From the NCBI GenBank assembly GCA_021324855.1, contig JAJPIG010000027.1, positions 1-54,968 on the forward strand: a stretch of 54,968 nucleotides of DNA. Direction: 5' to 3'. Origin of the DNA: Pseudomonadota bacterium (GTDB lineage: Bacteria; Desulfobacterota; Binatia; Binatales; Binataceae). Below the pieces are notes generated by a model, which saw only the letters and a list, made by a program, of their open reading frames with translations, did not search any database and had not been told where the DNA came from. Shown here one piece after another: positions 8,139-19,346 of the stretch (position 1 is its first letter; each line of letters starts with the position of its first letter). A program made the position numbers and the translations under genes.

Positions 8139-8537
8139 TCAGGTGAGGAAGACTTCGCGTACCAGGTTGGTATCGTTGTATTCGCGGCCCTCGGCGATGC
8201 GCTCGCCGGCGAAGCGGAAATAAAAATTGTACCGCTGATGATAGCGGCGGCCGTTGGCGGCCACCGTGTCCGCTTCGGCGAGCACGGCGACGTGCGGCCC
8301 TTCGCATATGACCGTCTCAATTCTGAGCTTGAGGCCATCGGGGAAGAGCCGCTGGAGCGTCGCGCACTCGGTGGCCGCGAAATTTTTGCGCCCGCGAACC
8401 GGAGGAAATTCCTTAAGCCCGGAAACAATCTGAAAGCTGAAATCCTCCGCGATTAACTCCTCGAACACCGCGGGATCGGGATGATTGAGATTCTCGAGAA
8501 ATCTTATCGCCGCCTGCTTCTGTTGTTCCTGGGTCAT
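8139..8537 (-). CDS. SnoaL-like / NTF2-fold protein
   Basis: The 132-residue product starts at the ATG at 8537, with AAGGAG upstream; an upstream in-frame extension reads back into the RND gene. The sequence has the usual layout of SnoaL-like (NTF2 fold) proteins: an initial helix (QAAIRFLENLNHPDPAVFEELIA), then a cone of beta strands ending in YHQRYNFYFRFAGERIAEGREYNDT. Proteins of this fold are small ligand-binding proteins or isomerases and hydrolases acting on steroid- or polyketide-like molecules. The substrate cannot be told here. The gene lies 19 bp after the RND operon on the same strand and could be co-transcribed with it. Confidence 0.8.
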   Translation of the reverse strand: MTQEQQKQAAIRFLENLNHPDPAVFEELIAEDFSFQIVSGLKEFPPVRGRKNFAATECATLQRLFPDGLKLRIETVICEGPHVAVLAEADTVAANGRRYHQRYNFYFRFAGERIAEGREYNDTNLVREVFLT

Positions 8538-8556
8538 TCCGTTCTCCTTGCGAAGC

Positions 8557-11500
8557 TCATCGGCCACCCGCCCCTGCGCCGATCGAGGACGGTGCGGGCG
8601 CCGCACCGCGGCCCTTCAGAACCGCTGCACACCATAGCCTGAACCGATCGAGATAGAGATAGACGACGGGCGTCGTGTAGAGCGTAAGCATCTGGCTCAC
8701 GAGCAGGCCGCCGACGATCGCGATGCCGAGCGGGCGCCTGAGTTCCGAGCCCGTGCCGGTGCCGAGCGCCAGCGGCAACCCGCCGAGCAGCGCCGCCATC
8801 GTGGTCATCATGATGGGCCGAAAGCGCAGCATGCACGCCTCGTAGATCGCATCAGCCGAACTCATCCCCCGGGCGCGTTCGAGATGCAGCGCAAAATCGA
8901 TCATCATGATAGCGTTCTTCTTGACGATGCCGATCAGCAAAATGATGCCGATGAGCGCAATCACGGTCAGTTCGAGCCCGGACATCATCAGGACCAGCAG
9001 TGCACCGATTCCGGCCGACGGCAGTGTCGAGAGAATCGTGATGGGGTGAACGTAGCTTTCATACAGGATGCCGAGCACGATGTAGACCGCGGCCAGCGCC
9101 GCCAGAATCAGGAAAGGTTCGTTCGCAAGCGATGACTGGAAGGCCTGGGCGGCGCCGGCGAAGCTGCCGTGGATGTCGGCCGGCATGTGAAGTTCGCGCT
9201 CGGCCGCGTTGATCGCGTCAACCGCCTGCCCCAACGCGACTCCCGGCGCGAGATTGAACGAGATTGTAATCGAAGGGAACTGGCCTTGATGGTTCACGGC
9301 GAGCGCGGTCGTCGACGGCGCATAATGCGTAAACGCGCTCAACGGGACCTCGCCGCCGTTGGCGGAGCGGACGTAGATCTGCGCGAGCGCGGCGGGGTTC
9401 TGCCAGAATTCCGGCGCAACCTCCATCACGACATGGTACTGATTGAGCGCTGTGTACATCGTCGACACCTGGCGCTGCCCGAAGGCGTCGTAGAGCGTGT
9501 CGTCGATTAGCTGTGCGCTGATTCCGAGCCGCGCCGCAGTCGCGCGATCGATCACCAGCGAGGCCTCGAGTCCGTGGTTCTGCTGGTCACTGTTGACGTC
9601 GGTCAGCAGACGCATCCTGCGCAGTCTCGCTTCCAGCTTCGGCGCCCACATATTGAGTTCGTGCAGGTCCTGGCCCTGCAGAGTGTATTGATAGAGTGCG
9701 TTGCTCGAGCGTCCGCCGATGCGCAAATCCTGCACCGCCTGCAGATAAAGGCTCGCACCCGGGATGGCGGCGGTCCTCTTCCGCAGCCGCGCGATCACCA
9801 GGTCCGCGTTGATTTTTCGCTGGCTGATCGGTTTGAGCGCGATGAACATGCGGGCGGAGTTAATCGTGTTGGCGTTGCCGCCTGCGCCGGTGAATCCGAT
9901 CACGTTGTCGACCGCGGGGTCCGATTTGATGGCGGCGACGAAAGCGATGAGCTTCTGGTGCATCGACTGGAATGAGGTGTCCTGATCGGCCTGTATAGCG
10001 CCCATCAGACGCCCCGTGTCTTGCTGCGGAAAGAAACCCTTCGGGATAATCACGAACAGCCAGAGGTTGATCGCAACCGTCGCCACGGTAATCGCGAAGG
10101 TCGGGCGCGGATGGCGCAGCACCCAGCGGAGACTTCTTCGGTAACCACTGATCATCCGCTCGAACCCGTGTTCCATCGCGCCGTAAACGCGTCCGTGGCC
10201 GCCGGAAGCGGGCGGGCGCAGGAGCTTCGCACACATCATCGGTGTGGTCGTCAGCGAAATCACCAGCGACACCAGGATCGCCGCCGAAAGCGTGACGGCA
10301 AACTCGCGGAACAGGCGGCCGACGATGCCGTTCATCAGCAGGATCGGGATGAACACGGCGACCAGCGAAATGCTGATCGAGATGACGGTGAAGCCGATCT
10401 CGCGCGCGCCGCGCACCGCTGCCGCATACGGCGTCATCCCCTGCTCGCGGTAGCGCGAGATGTTTTCGAGCACCACGATCGCGTCGTCGACCACGAAGCC
10501 GGTCGAGATGGTCAGCGCCATCAGCGAAAGATTGTCGACGCTGTAGCCGCACAGATACATCACGCCGAACGTGCCGATCAGCGAGATCGGCACGACCAGG
10601 CCGGGAATCAGCGTGGCGCGCAGGTTCCGCAGGAACAGGAACACCACCATGATCACTAGCGCGATCGAGATCAGCATCGTGAGCTCGACGTCGCGCACCG
10701 AGGCGCGGATGGTGGTGGTGCGATCGAGCGCGATCGAAAGATCGATCGCGGGCGAGATGGTGGCGCGCAACTGCGGAAGTGAGGCAAGCACGCGATCGAC
10801 CGTGTCGATGATATTGGCGCCGGGCTGGCGGAAGATGATCAGCATCACGGCCGGCTTGTCGTTGTAAACGCCGGCGGTGCGCAGGTCCTCCATCGAATCG
10901 TTCACCGCGGCCACATCCTCAAGCCGCACCGGCGCGCCGCTTCGGTACTGGATGATCAGCGGACGATACTCTTCGGCCTTGAAGAGCTGGTCCGTGGCGC
11001 CGATAGTCCACGATTTGTCGGGACCGCTGAGCGAGCCCTTGGGAATATTCGCATTGGCGCTCGCGAGCGCCGCGCGGACATCTTCGAGGCCGACGCCGTA
11101 ACTGTTGAGTTGGGTCGGATTCAGCTCGACGCGCACGGCGGGCAGTGCGCCGCCGCCCACGATCACCTGGCCGACGCCCTGAATTTGCGAGAGCTTCTGC
11201 GCAAGGATCGACGAAGCCGCGTCGTACATTCTGGTGCGCGTGACGCGATCCGAGGTCAACGCGATAATCAATATCGGCGCATCAGCGGGATTAACTTTTC
11301 GATACTGCGGATTGTTCGGCAGATTGGAGGGAAGCTGGCTGCGCGCGGCATTGATCGCGGCCTGCACGTCGCGCGCGGCGGCGTCGATATTGCGGCTCAA
11401 GTCGAACTGCAAAACGATCGCGGTCGCGCCGAGAGTGCTGGTCGAGGTCAGCTCGGTGAGGCCCGCGATTCTGCCGAACTGTCGCTCCAGCGGCGTGGCG

Positions 11501-11688
11501 ACCGACGACGCCATAGTTTCGGGACTCGCGCCGGGCAGGCTGGCGCTCACTTGGATGGTTGGAAATTCGACCTCGGGCAGCGGCGCGACCGGCAGCAGCC
11601 GGAACGCGATTATGCCGGCGAGCGCGATCGCAATCGTCAGCAGCGTCGTGCCGACCGAGTTCCGGATAAAGGTCTCGGAAAGGTTCAT
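8557..11688 (-). CDS. mdtC: RND multidrug efflux inner-membrane pump, MdtC/MuxC type
   Basis: The 1043-residue protein begins [17 protein letters not shown] at 11688; its ATG overlaps the stop of the preceding pump gene (ATGA), so the two are translationally coupled. It has the RND layout: TM1 at residues 10-30, a large periplasmic loop, TM4 with the proton-relay pair [10 protein letters not shown], a second loop, and TM10 with [11 protein letters not shown] carrying the relay lysine. Together with the next gene it should form a heteromultimeric MdtBC-type pump that expels drugs or hydrophobic compounds using the proton gradient. The C-terminus ends in a short Ala/Pro/Gly tail. No outer-membrane channel gene lies in the operon, so a TolC-like partner must be encoded elsewhere. 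Confidence 0.93.
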   Translation of the reverse strand: MNLSETFIRNSVGTTLLTIAIALAGIIAFRLLPVAPLPEVEFPTIQVSASLPGASPETMASSVATPLERQFGRIAGLTELTSTSTLGATAIVLQFDLSRNIDAAARDVQAAINAARSQLPSNLPNNPQYRKVNPADAPILIIALTSDRVTRTRMYDAASSILAQKLSQIQGVGQVIVGGGALPAVRVELNPTQLNSYGVGLEDVRAALASANANIPKGSLSGPDKSWTIGATDQLFKAEEYRPLIIQYRSGAPVRLEDVAAVNDSMEDLRTAGVYNDKPAVMLIIFRQPGANIIDTVDRVLASLPQLRATISPAIDLSIALDRTTTIRASVRDVELTMLISIALVIMVVFLFLRNLRATLIPGLVVPISLIGTFGVMYLCGYSVDNLSLMALTISTGFVVDDAIVVLENISRYREQGMTPYAAAVRGAREIGFTVISISISLVAVFIPILLMNGIVGRLFREFAVTLSAAILVSLVISLTTTPMMCAKLLRPPASGGHGRVYGAMEHGFERMISGYRRSLRWVLRHPRPTFAITVATVAINLWLFVIIPKGFFPQQDTGRLMGAIQADQDTSFQSMHQKLIAFVAAIKSDPAVDNVIGFTGAGGNANTINSARMFIALKPISQRKINADLVIARLRKRTAAIPGASLYLQAVQDLRIGGRSSNALYQYTLQGQDLHELNMWAPKLEARLRRMRLLTDVNSDQQNHGLEASLVIDRATAARLGISAQLIDDTLYDAFGQRQVSTMYTALNQYHVVMEVAPEFWQNPAALAQIYVRSANGGEVPLSAFTHYAPSTTALAVNHQGQFPSITISFNLAPGVALGQAVDAINAAERELHMPADIHGSFAGAAQAFQSSLANEPFLILAALAAVYIVLGILYESYVHPITILSTLPSAGIGALLVLMMSGLELTVIALIGIILLIGIVKKNAIMMIDFALHLERARGMSSADAIYEACMLRFRPIMMTTMAALLGGLPLALGTGTGSELRRPLGIAIVGGLLVSQMLTLYTTPVVYLYLDRFRLWCAAVLKGRGAAPAPSSIGAGAGGR

Positions 11689-14600
11689 GCAGGATGCGTC
11701 GGGCTTGCCGCAGCCGGCATCGGTCCCGCTTCGCGCAGCGAGCCGAAGCGCTGCGACAGACGATCGAAGGCCAGGAAGATTACGGGCGTTGTATAGAGAG
11801 TAAGCAGCTGGCTCAAGAGCAACCCGCCGACGATCGCGATGCCCAGCGGACGCCTGAGTTCCGAACCTGTGCCGGAGCCGAGCGCCAGCGGCAATCCGCC
11901 GAGCAGCGCCGCCATCGTGGTCATCATGATCGGCCGGAAGCGCAGCAGGCACGCCTGGTAGATCGCCTCGACGGCTGGCTTGCCCTCGACGCGCTGCGCT
12001 TCGAGCGCGAAGTCGATCATCATTATGGCGTTCTTCTTGACGATGCCGATCAGCAGGATGATCCCGATGAGCGCGATCACGTTGAGATCGCTGCCGCAGA
12101 TGATCAGCGCAAGGATTGCGCCGACGCCGGCCGACGGCAGCGTCGAGAGAATAGTGATGGGGTGGATGTAACTTTCGTAGAGCACGCCGAGCACGATGTA
12201 GACCGTGACCAGCGCGGCGAGGATCAGCAGCGGCTCGTTCGTTAGCGACGCGCGGAAAGCGGCCGCCGTGCCCTGGAACTCCGCGGCGATGCTTTCGGGC
12301 ATCCCGATGTCGCGCTGCGCCGTTTCGATCGCTTTCACCGCGTCGCCGAGAGCGTAGCCGGGCGCAACGTCGAACGAGATCGTGACCGCGGGAAACTGGC
12401 CTTCATGACTCACGATCAGCGGAATCGCTCGCTCCTCGTAGTGGGTGAACGCGCTGAGCGGAACCTCGCCGCCGGTCGACGACGGAATGTAGATGCTGTT
12501 GAGGTCGGCGGGTTCCCGCTGAAACCCGGGTTGAACCTCGAGCACCACGTGGTACTGGTTGAGCTGGGTGAACATGGTCGAGATCTGGCGCTGGCCGAAG
12601 GCGTCGTACAGCGTGTCGTCGATCTGCTGCGCGGTGATTCCAAGCCGCGACGCCGTAGAGCGATCGATGACCAGCTCGGCCTCGAGCCCGCCCTGCTGCT
12701 GATCGGTGGCGACGTTCTGCAGTTGCGGCAGCGTCTGAAGTTTCTGCACCAGCTTCGTCGCCCACGCGTTCAGTTCATCGGGATTCGGGTCTTCGAGGCT
12801 GTACTGATATTGCGTGCGGCTCACCCGATCCTCGACCGTCAAATCCTGCACCGGCTGAAGGAAGAGGGTGATACCCGATACGCTCGCGAGCTTGCGCTGA
12901 AGACGGCGAATCACCTGCTGGATGCCGGCGCTGCGATCCTCCAGCGGCTTGAGGTTGATCAGCATCCGCCCGCTGTTGACGGTGGTGTTGGTGCCATCGA
13001 TACCGACGAACGATGAGAGGCTCGCGACCGCCGGGTCTTTCAGAATGACGGCGGCGAGCGCCTGCTGCCGCTCGACCATCGCGGGAAACGAGATGCTGGT
13101 CGGAGCCTGCGAGATTCCCTGGATAACGCCGGTATCCTGAACCGGGAAAAATCCCTTCGGCGCGACGATGTATAGCACGATTGTCAGCACCAGCGTCCCG
13201 AGTGCGACCGTCAGCGTGGCCGGCTGATGCTGCAGCACTCGGGTCAGCGTGCGGCCGTAAAAACCGATCATCCGATCGAAGGCACGTTCGGCAGCTATGT
13301 CGAAGCGGCCGCGCTCGGATTCCGGCTTATGGCGCAAGAGCCGTGCGCTCATCATCGGCGTCAGCGTCAGCGAGACCACCGCCGAGACCAAAATCGTCAC
13401 TGCGAGCGTGACCGCGAACTCACGGAACAGGCGGCCGACGATATCGCCCATGAAAAGCAGCGGGATGAGCACTGCGATCAACGACACGGTCAGCGACACG
13501 ATTGTGAAGCCGATCTGTTTCGAGCCCTTGAGCGCGGCCTGAAGCGGCGGGTCGCCGTCCTCGATGAATCGCGCGATGTTCTCAATCATCACGATCGCGT
13601 CGTCGACCACGAAGCCGGTCGAGATCGTGAGCGCCATCAGCGTAAGGTTGTTGAGGCTGTAGCCGAGCAGGTACATCACCCCGAACGTCCCGACCAGCGA
13701 TAGCGGCACCGCGACACTCGGGATGACGGTGGCCGGGAGCGTGCGCAGGAAAAGGAAGATGACCATGACGACCAGCGCAATCGTGAGCATCAGCTCGAAC
13801 TGCACGTCCCTGACTGATGCGCGGATCATCGTGGTGCGGTCGGTCAGCACCACCGCGTGCACTGACGGCGGCAGAGTATCCTGCAAGCGCGGCAGCAGCG
13901 CCTTGACGCGATCGACGACGGTAATGATATTCGCGCCGGGCTGCCGCTGGATGTTTAGAATCACGGCCGGCGCCTGATTCATCCAAGCCGCCTGTTTCAC
14001 GTCCTCGGCGCCGTCGGTGACCGTCGCGAGATCGGAAAGTTTGACCGGCGCGCCATTGTGATAGGCGACGACCAGGTTCGCATAATCCCTGCCCGACAGC
14101 AGCTCGTCATTCGCTCCGATTGTGAAAGCCTGCTGTTCGCCGTCGAAGTTGCCCTTGGCTTCATCAACGTTCGCCGCCGCGATCGCGCTGCGCAGCCCCT
14201 CGAGACTCATCCCGTAGGAGGCGAGCACGGTGGGATTCGCATCGATCCGGACAGCGGGCTTCTGCCCGCCGCTGATACTCACCAAACCCACGCCCGAGAC
14301 CTGCGAAATTTTTTCCGCGAGCCGCGTGTCGGCAAGATCTTCGACCTGCGAAAGCGGCAGTTCCTTCGAGGTCAGCGCGAGCGTGAGAATCGGCGCATCG
14401 GCCGGGTTGACCTTGCTGTAGATTGGTGGATTAGGGAGATCGCGCGGCAGGTACGTGCCGGCCGCGTTGATCGCCGCCTGCACCTCCTGCTCGGCGACAT
14501 CGATGTTCAGCGAAAGCGTGAACTGCAGCGTGATGATCGAGCTGCCGAATGAGCTGTTCGAGGTCATCTGGTTGAGCCCGGGCACCTGCCCGAACTGCCG

Positions 14601-14804
14601 TTCAAGCGGCGCGGTGACCGACGACGCCATCACGTCGGGACTTGCACCCGGATAAAAAGTGACGACCTGGATGGTCGGATAGTCGACTTCAGGCAGAGCC
14701 GAGACCGGCAGCTCGCGATAGGCGACAAACCCGGCCAGCAGTATCGCGGCCATCAGCAGCGAGGTCGCAACCGGACGCAGAATGAAAATGCGCGACGGAT
14801 TCAT
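11685..14804 (-). CDS. mdtB: RND multidrug efflux inner-membrane pump, MdtB/MuxB type
   Basis: The 1039-residue protein opens with [25 protein letters not shown] in the usual style of RND pumps (quoted here only in part: [17 protein letters not shown]). It contains the [17 protein letters not shown] segment of TM4 with both relay aspartates and [13 protein letters not shown] of TM10 with the relay lysine. It is clearly a paralogue of the next gene. Its ATG overlaps the stop of the membrane fusion gene by the ATGA pattern, and its stop overlaps the start of the mdtC-type gene in the same way. Order and coupling match mdtABC/muxABC operons. Substrate range cannot be read from the sequence. Confidence 0.93.
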   Translation of the reverse strand: MNPSRIFILRPVATSLLMAAILLAGFVAYRELPVSALPEVDYPTIQVVTFYPGASPDVMASSVTAPLERQFGQVPGLNQMTSNSSFGSSIITLQFTLSLNIDVAEQEVQAAINAAGTYLPRDLPNPPIYSKVNPADAPILTLALTSKELPLSQVEDLADTRLAEKISQVSGVGLVSISGGQKPAVRIDANPTVLASYGMSLEGLRSAIAAANVDEAKGNFDGEQQAFTIGANDELLSGRDYANLVVAYHNGAPVKLSDLATVTDGAEDVKQAAWMNQAPAVILNIQRQPGANIITVVDRVKALLPRLQDTLPPSVHAVVLTDRTTMIRASVRDVQFELMLTIALVVMVIFLFLRTLPATVIPSVAVPLSLVGTFGVMYLLGYSLNNLTLMALTISTGFVVDDAIVMIENIARFIEDGDPPLQAALKGSKQIGFTIVSLTVSLIAVLIPLLFMGDIVGRLFREFAVTLAVTILVSAVVSLTLTPMMSARLLRHKPESERGRFDIAAERAFDRMIGFYGRTLTRVLQHQPATLTVALGTLVLTIVLYIVAPKGFFPVQDTGVIQGISQAPTSISFPAMVERQQALAAVILKDPAVASLSSFVGIDGTNTTVNSGRMLINLKPLEDRSAGIQQVIRRLQRKLASVSGITLFLQPVQDLTVEDRVSRTQYQYSLEDPNPDELNAWATKLVQKLQTLPQLQNVATDQQQGGLEAELVIDRSTASRLGITAQQIDDTLYDAFGQRQISTMFTQLNQYHVVLEVQPGFQREPADLNSIYIPSSTGGEVPLSAFTHYEERAIPLIVSHEGQFPAVTISFDVAPGYALGDAVKAIETAQRDIGMPESIAAEFQGTAAAFRASLTNEPLLILAALVTVYIVLGVLYESYIHPITILSTLPSAGVGAILALIICGSDLNVIALIGIILLIGIVKKNAIMMIDFALEAQRVEGKPAVEAIYQACLLRFRPIMMTTMAALLGGLPLALGSGTGSELRRPLGIAIVGGLLLSQLLTLYTTPVIFLAFDRLSQRFGSLREAGPMPAAASPTHPA

Positions 14805-16066
14805 TGCGCGCGAATTGCGGCCGGACCGGCAGCAGTGGCTGCCGCCGGATTCGCCGCCATCTGCACCTTCACCTTGATTCCGGGCCGCAGTTTGTCGATG
14901 CCGTCGGTCACCACCTGCTCGCCTTGCGAGAGGCCGGCGTTTATCGCCGCGATGTCACCCTGTGTGGTCCCGACCGTCACCTTGCGCGCGTCGACCGTGC
15001 CGTCCTGGCGCACAACGTAGACGAAGGTGCCCTCGGGACTTTTCTGCACCGCGGCGGCCGGCACCAGGATCGCATCCTGCAGTGTGCCGATCAGGAGCTT
15101 CACGTTGACGAATTGATTCGGGAACAGCATGTAATCGGGATTGGGAAAAACCGCCTTGAGCCGAATCGTGCCGGTGGTCTGATCGATCTGGTTATCGAGC
15201 GTGAGCAGCGTGCCCGAGGCGAGCTTGTTCTTGAGCGAGCGATCGTAGGCCTCGACCGGGAGTTCGGTTCCGTCGACAGTTTTCCTGACCACTTGCGGAA
15301 TGTCGTCCTCGGGCAGTGTGAACAGCACCGCGATCGGCTGCAACTGGGTGATCACCGCAAGGCCCTGCGTGTCGGTTGCATGCACCATGTTGCCCTGATC
15401 GACCAGACGCAGGCCGATCCGTCCGGTGATTGGCGCAGTGATTTGACAATAGCCAAGCTGAAGCTTCGCGGTTTCGACCGCGGCCTCGTCGGCGACGATC
15501 GTACCGGCGTCCTGACCGACCATCGATTCCTGATTGTCGAGGTCCTGCCGGGCGATGACATTCTGGTTGTAAAGCGCCCGATCGCGCGCCAACGTGATAC
15601 GCGCATTGGCAAGTGTCGCCCGGTCGCGCGCGAGTTGCCCTTCGGCCTGATCAAGCGCCGCCCGGTAGGGACGCGGGTCGATCACCGCCAGCAGATCGCC
15701 CTTTTTGACAAGCTGGCCTTCTTTGAAGGCAACCTTGACGAGCTGACCGTCGACGCGTGATTTCACCGTGACCGTGTTGAATGCGGTCACCGATCCAAGC
15801 GCGGTCAGGTAAAGATTCAAGTCGCCGCTGACCACCGGAACCGCGGTCACCGGAACCAGGGCTTGCTGACGGGCCGCCGCAGCGTTCGCAGAACTCTCGC
15901 GCCCACGGACTCTCGCGACGATCGCGTAAACCACAAGCGCTGCGATACCCAAGGCGACCACCCACGCCCATCCGCGATGAGGCTGCGAGGGCCGGCCGAG
16001 CAGACCGCGTTCGATGCTGCCTGGAGCGGCTGCGCTCTGCTGCGTTGTTTCAGGTGGTTCGAACAT
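14801..16066 (-). CDS. mdtA: RND membrane fusion (periplasmic adaptor) protein, MdtA type
   Basis: The 421-residue adaptor has an N-terminal membrane anchor (residues 33-50), a barrel-sandwich half-motif around [20 protein letters not shown], an alpha-hairpin (about residues 125-190) and the second lipoyl half [21 protein letters not shown]. Beta-barrel and membrane-proximal domains follow. It would bridge the MdtBC pump to an outer-membrane channel. GGGGAG stands 3 nt upstream of the ATG at 16066. It is first in the operon and diverges from a TetR gene with 159 bp between them. The C-terminal tail is Ala-rich and low in complexity. Confidence 0.93.
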   Translation of the reverse strand: MFEPPETTQQSAAAPGSIERGLLGRPSQPHRGWAWVVALGIAALVVYAIVARVRGRESSANAAAARQQALVPVTAVPVVSGDLNLYLTALGSVTAFNTVTVKSRVDGQLVKVAFKEGQLVKKGDLLAVIDPRPYRAALDQAEGQLARDRATLANARITLARDRALYNQNVIARQDLDNQESMVGQDAGTIVADEAAVETAKLQLGYCQITAPITGRIGLRLVDQGNMVHATDTQGLAVITQLQPIAVLFTLPEDDIPQVVRKTVDGTELPVEAYDRSLKNKLASGTLLTLDNQIDQTTGTIRLKAVFPNPDYMLFPNQFVNVKLLIGTLQDAILVPAAAVQKSPEGTFVYVVRQDGTVDARKVTVGTTQGDIAAINAGLSQGEQVVTDGIDKLRPGIKVKVQMAANPAAATAAGPAAIRAQ

Positions 16067-16199
16067 CAGCTCCCCGCGTTCGTCTCCCGATATCCGGACG
16101 ACATCTCACGGTTGTCATAGCGTCTCACAATCGGGTAACTCTGCAAGCCTTATTAGTGGTCCCGCAGCTCGGCTTCATGGTCTCCATTCTTGCAATTTC

Positions 16200-16213
16200 G
16201 GACTCTGGAGTCC
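16200..16213. promoter_or_regulatory. Candidate TetR operator between mdtA and tetR-like gene
   Basis: GGACTCTGGAGTCC is an inverted repeat with 6-bp perfect arms and a 2-bp centre. It lies in the divergent region, 12 bp before the ATG of the TetR gene. TetR-family regulators commonly bind such palindromes next to their own genes and the divergent target. Assignment is by position and symmetry only. Confidence 0.4.
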
Positions 16214-16225
16214 ATATTTAGCGTG

Positions 16226-16924
16226 ATGGCTTCGGCGGGCGCCAAAAAATCCGGTTCGACTGCCGACCGACGGCGGGCGACGGCGCCACCGTCATCGACC
16301 TCGCGGAAAGAGCGGCGCGGCCGGCCGGCAACCCCCTTTCTGCGCGAGCGGATTCTCAAAAGCGCAGCGGATCTGTTCGCCGAAAAGCCTTTCGATGCCG
16401 TCCTGGTCGATGACGTCGCGGCAGCGGCCGGGGTGGGCAAGGGCAGCGTTTATCGTCAATTCGGCTCGAAGGAAGAGCTTTACGCCGCGGTCGTGATCGA
16501 TGGCTTCGTTGAGCTGCAGAAGCAGATTCGCCGCGCTCTGGCGAATTCGAAATCGGTGCGCGACCGAATTACGGCCGTGGTGCGGCATACGGTCGGTTTT
16601 TTCTGGGGCCGGCGTCAGTTCTTTCTGCTGCTGCGCGATCCGAAAGCATTGCAGCCGCAGCGCGAACAGCAGTATCGGGCACAGCGGCAGGAGCTTTCGC
16701 GCCTGGTGGTCGACATCCTGAACGACGGCGTCAAGTCACGCGAGGTCCCGCGCTCGCTCGACACGCGGGTCGCCGCGGAAGCGCTGCTCGGGATGCTGCG
16801 CGGGATCAATCGTTACAGCCGCGACTACACCGATCCTGAGCGCGCCGTCGAGACCGTCACCGCGATTTTCTTCGACGGATGCGTTGCGAAACCAACCGCG
16901 TCAGCATCCGTTCGCAGCGCCTGA
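16226..16924 (+). CDS. TetR/AcrR family transcriptional regulator
   Basis: The 232-residue product has a basic, Ser/Pro-rich N-terminal extension of about 35 residues, then a TetR-type helix-turn-helix (about residues 39-85). There, LKSAADLFAEKPFDAVLVDD is followed by AAAAGVGKGSVYRQFGSKEELY. The C-terminal ligand domain is all-helical and resembles regulators with a TetR_C domain. The ATG at 16226 is chosen over a TTG at 16190, because the TTG start would place the palindrome inside the gene; neither has a strong ribosome site. Its divergence from the mdtABC operon suggests it represses efflux until a substrate binds. The monooxygenase gene 80 bp downstream on the same strand may belong to the same regulon. 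Confidence 0.88.
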   Translation: MASAGAKKSGSTADRRRATAPPSSTSRKERRGRPATPFLRERILKSAADLFAEKPFDAVLVDDVAAAAGVGKGSVYRQFGSKEELYAAVVIDGFVELQKQIRRALANSKSVRDRITAVVRHTVGFFWGRRQFFLLLRDPKALQPQREQQYRAQRQELSRLVVDILNDGVKSREVPRSLDTRVAAEALLGMLRGINRYSRDYTDPERAVETVTAIFFDGCVAKPTASASVRSA

Positions 16925-17004
16925 GCAAAAATCCGCAGAACCACAAACCTCAGGCTTGACGTGCAAGCGTCCAGCCCGGATATTCGCAACACGTCGAGGA
17001 AGGC

Positions 17005-18093
17005 ATGAAGTTCGCGCATTTCTCCCACGTCTGGGGCAAGGCGGCGATGACGCCGGCGGCGCGCTACGAGCAGCTATGGCGCGAGCTCGAGCTCTGCGAT
17101 CGCTTCGGTTTCGATTTCAGCTTCTGCGTCGAGCATCATTTCGGTCCACTCGAGAGTTGGATGCCGACGCCCGCGGTCTACTGCGCAAGCGCCGCGGCGC
17201 ATACCCGGCAGATGCGGCCCGGACCTATGGGGTTCGTCGCCGGCCTTTACGACCCGATTCGGATCGCAGAGGAAATTGCCGTACTCGACAACGTGAGCGG
17301 CGGCCGGCTCGAGGTCGGGATGGTCTCGGGAATCGTACCATCCTACTTCGCCGGCTATGGCGCGGATTTCGCGCGCCGCAAGGAGCATCTGATCGAAGCG
17401 GTGGCGCTGCTCAAGGTCGCCACCGCCAGCGATGGACCGTTTGATTTCGAAGGTCCGTTCCATCGCTATCGGCGGCTGATGCTCTCGGTGCGGCCGCTTC
17501 AAAAGCCGCATCCGCCGCTCTGGATCTCGACCCGCGATCCGGAGCTGTTGCCGTGGATGGCGCGGAACGGAATCAATGCCACCTACGTGTTTCTGTTTCC
17601 GCGCCGCGAGGCGGCCAAGCGCTATGCTGATTACCTGCGGCAATGGCGCGAGGCGGGACATCCGCACAAACCACGCATCGGATACTGGATGATCGTTTAT
17701 GTCGACGAGACCGACGAGCGTGCGATCGCGACCGCGCGCCCTCATATTGTCGAGGCCGGCCGTCGTTTTCTCAACGCGGAACCGTTCGACGTTCCGTTCG
17801 AGGAACAGCATCGCCGACTCGCCGAGTTCTTCGATCGCCGCGGCGAGCCGGGCGAGGCGGAAATCTTTCGCCAGTTGCTCAACTTCGACTACCTGTTCGA
17901 GCGCGATCTGGTTTTCGTCGGTTCTCCGGAGACCGTGGCGGCGAAGATTCGGGCCGCGGCAGCCGAGGGATGTTTCAACACGCTCTTCTGTGAGATGAAT
18001 TTCGGCGACCTCGCGGAGGTTGATCTGATGCGATCGATTCGATTATTCGGCGAGCAGGTGATGCCGCGGCTGCGCGATTACGAGCCGTTCTAG
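17005..18093 (+). CDS. Luciferase-like (LLM class) flavin-dependent oxidoreductase
   Basis: The 362-residue protein has the bacterial luciferase (TIM-barrel) pattern: the early strand MKFAHFSHVW, the EHHF segment near residue 38-41 (a luciferase-type His motif), LDNVSGGRLEVGMVSG near residue 94, and the typical C-terminal SPETVAAKIRAA segment. Such enzymes use reduced FMN, sometimes F420, to oxidise or monooxygenate aldehydes, alkanes or heterocycles. GAGGAAGG precedes the ATG at 17005. It follows the TetR gene on the same strand. Substrate is unknown; the presence of three LLM enzymes in the window suggests a broad oxidative repertoire. Confidence 0.87.
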   Translation: MKFAHFSHVWGKAAMTPAARYEQLWRELELCDRFGFDFSFCVEHHFGPLESWMPTPAVYCASAAAHTRQMRPGPMGFVAGLYDPIRIAEEIAVLDNVSGGRLEVGMVSGIVPSYFAGYGADFARRKEHLIEAVALLKVATASDGPFDFEGPFHRYRRLMLSVRPLQKPHPPLWISTRDPELLPWMARNGINATYVFLFPRREAAKRYADYLRQWREAGHPHKPRIGYWMIVYVDETDERAIATARPHIVEAGRRFLNAEPFDVPFEEQHRRLAEFFDRRGEPGEAEIFRQLLNFDYLFERDLVFVGSPETVAAKIRAAAAEGCFNTLFCEMNFGDLAEVDLMRSIRLFGEQVMPRLRDYEPF

Positions 18094-18106
18094 GCGGGCG
18101 CCGAAG

Positions 18107-18241
18107 TCGCCAACTCCAAACATGCGCGATGGAACCCGCGAGTGCCGGACCGAGCAGTGACGGCACGATCCAGGCGCTCGAGAGAAGCGCGCCCATCCGG
18201 CCGTGGAGCTCTGGCGGAAAGCCGGCGCTAAGCCGGAGCCG
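18107..18241 (-). pseudogene. Remnant of an MFS transporter gene
   Basis: On the minus strand, about 45 codons read like the middle of a major facilitator transporter: LPPE-like FPPELHGRMGALLSSAW, then a VPSLLGPALAG segment, then HVWSWR. This matches the usual R-G-R loop, helix with GPALAG and SWRW pattern between helices 4 and 6. Nothing before or after fits the rest of a 400-residue transporter, and the frame has no plausible start. It fills most of the 265-bp gap between two LLM genes. The match is by eye and short. Confidence 0.5.
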
Positions 18242-18358
18242 CGTGCCGCTGAAAGGCGAGGACTCCGCGGCGGGCATCGCCGGATTTTAGCCGTCCCGCC
18301 AAAGCGAGCAATCCCTTCAGATCATCGCGCACCCGGCTTCATCTGATTTTCGCACGCT

Positions 18359-19201
18359 TCAATTGATCTTTCCGATCAGATCGCGCTCTGCGCTCGCGAT
18401 GACCCGCAACACTCCGTCCACGTCGCGCGCTCGCGGCGCGATGATCAGCCGGCCGACGCCGAGATCGGCGAAGCGACGCGCGAGATCGCGATCCAGCTTC
18501 GGCTCGGCCTTGGGCGTGACACTGATTTCAAGCTCACCGAACGGCCGGTGATGTCTCTCGCAGGCCTTCCGCAGACCCGCGATGAGATCCGCGGTCTCCT
18601 CGAGATTCAGATCGTAGCCGTACCATCCCTTGCCGAGCCGTGCTGCGCGGCTGAACGCATAGGGCGTGCGTCCGCCCCATACGATTTCCGGAAATGGCTT
18701 CTGCACCGGGCGCGGCTCGGCGCGGATGCCGCTGAAACGGAAGTATTCACCGTGGTACTCCGGCTTTTCCATCGTCCACACGGCCTTCATCGCGGCGAGC
18801 GCCTCTTCCGCACGTCGTCCGCGGCCTTCATAGGGAATGCCGAGCGCCTTGAACTCCTGCTCGATACTGCCGATGCCCAGCCCGAGGATCAGACGGCCGC
18901 CGCTCAGCACGTCGATTGATGCGATCTCCTTCGCGAGCACGAGCGGATTGCGCTGCGGCAGCAGGATAATCCCGGTGCCGAAGCGAAGCCGGCGCGTGTG
19001 CGCGGCGGCAAACGCGATGGTCGCGATCAGGTCAATGAACACGCGATCGGGCGGGAAGCGCACCGCCGGATCAGGGAGAATCAGATGTTCGCCGCCCCAG
19101 AGACTTTCGATACCGGCGTCCTCGGCAGCTCGCGCGACCGTCGCGATCGCTTCAGGTCCGACGCAGGGATGCATATTCATCTCAAAAAGCGCGATTTTCA
19201 T
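18359..19201 (-). CDS. Luciferase-like oxidoreductase, probable F420-dependent type (TIGR03619-like)
   Basis: The 280-residue protein starts at 19201 after a GGGAGG site. It has the LLM TIM-barrel marks: an early acidic and aromatic strand, ESLWGGEHLILP, a RLRFGTGIILLPQRNPLVLAK segment (only partly conserved elsewhere), SGGRLILGLGIGS, and GRRAEEALAAMKAVW. The length and these motifs resemble the TIGR03619 group of F420-dependent oxidoreductases. F420 use is inferred from family likeness, as no F420 biosynthesis gene is in the window. Substrate is unknown. It is transcribed away from the cobT gene. Confidence 0.85.
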   Translation of the reverse strand: MKIALFEMNMHPCVGPEAIATVARAAEDAGIESLWGGEHLILPDPAVRFPPDRVFIDLIATIAFAAAHTRRLRFGTGIILLPQRNPLVLAKEIASIDVLSGGRLILGLGIGSIEQEFKALGIPYEGRGRRAEEALAAMKAVWTMEKPEYHGEYFRFSGIRAEPRPVQKPFPEIVWGGRTPYAFSRAARLGKGWYGYDLNLEETADLIAGLRKACERHHRPFGELEISVTPKAEPKLDRDLARRFADLGVGRLIIAPRARDVDGVLRVIASAERDLIGKIN

Positions 19202-19346
19202 TTGCGACCTCCCGTTGGCAGCGATCCGTCGCGGCGTTCGACGAGGCTCCAGTCTCGTGCAGAATGGCGCTTAGCGTCAAATTGATCGATTGAGCCTTTC
19301 TTTCAGCGCTGAAGCGGACAAGGATCAGGCGGAAAGGATCGAATGC

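Noticed and set aside
11689-11952. 88-residue N-terminal extension of the mdtC-type pump
   Set aside because: It only shadows the 3' end of the preceding pump gene. RND proteins start at MNLSETF and the ATGA overlap supports that start.
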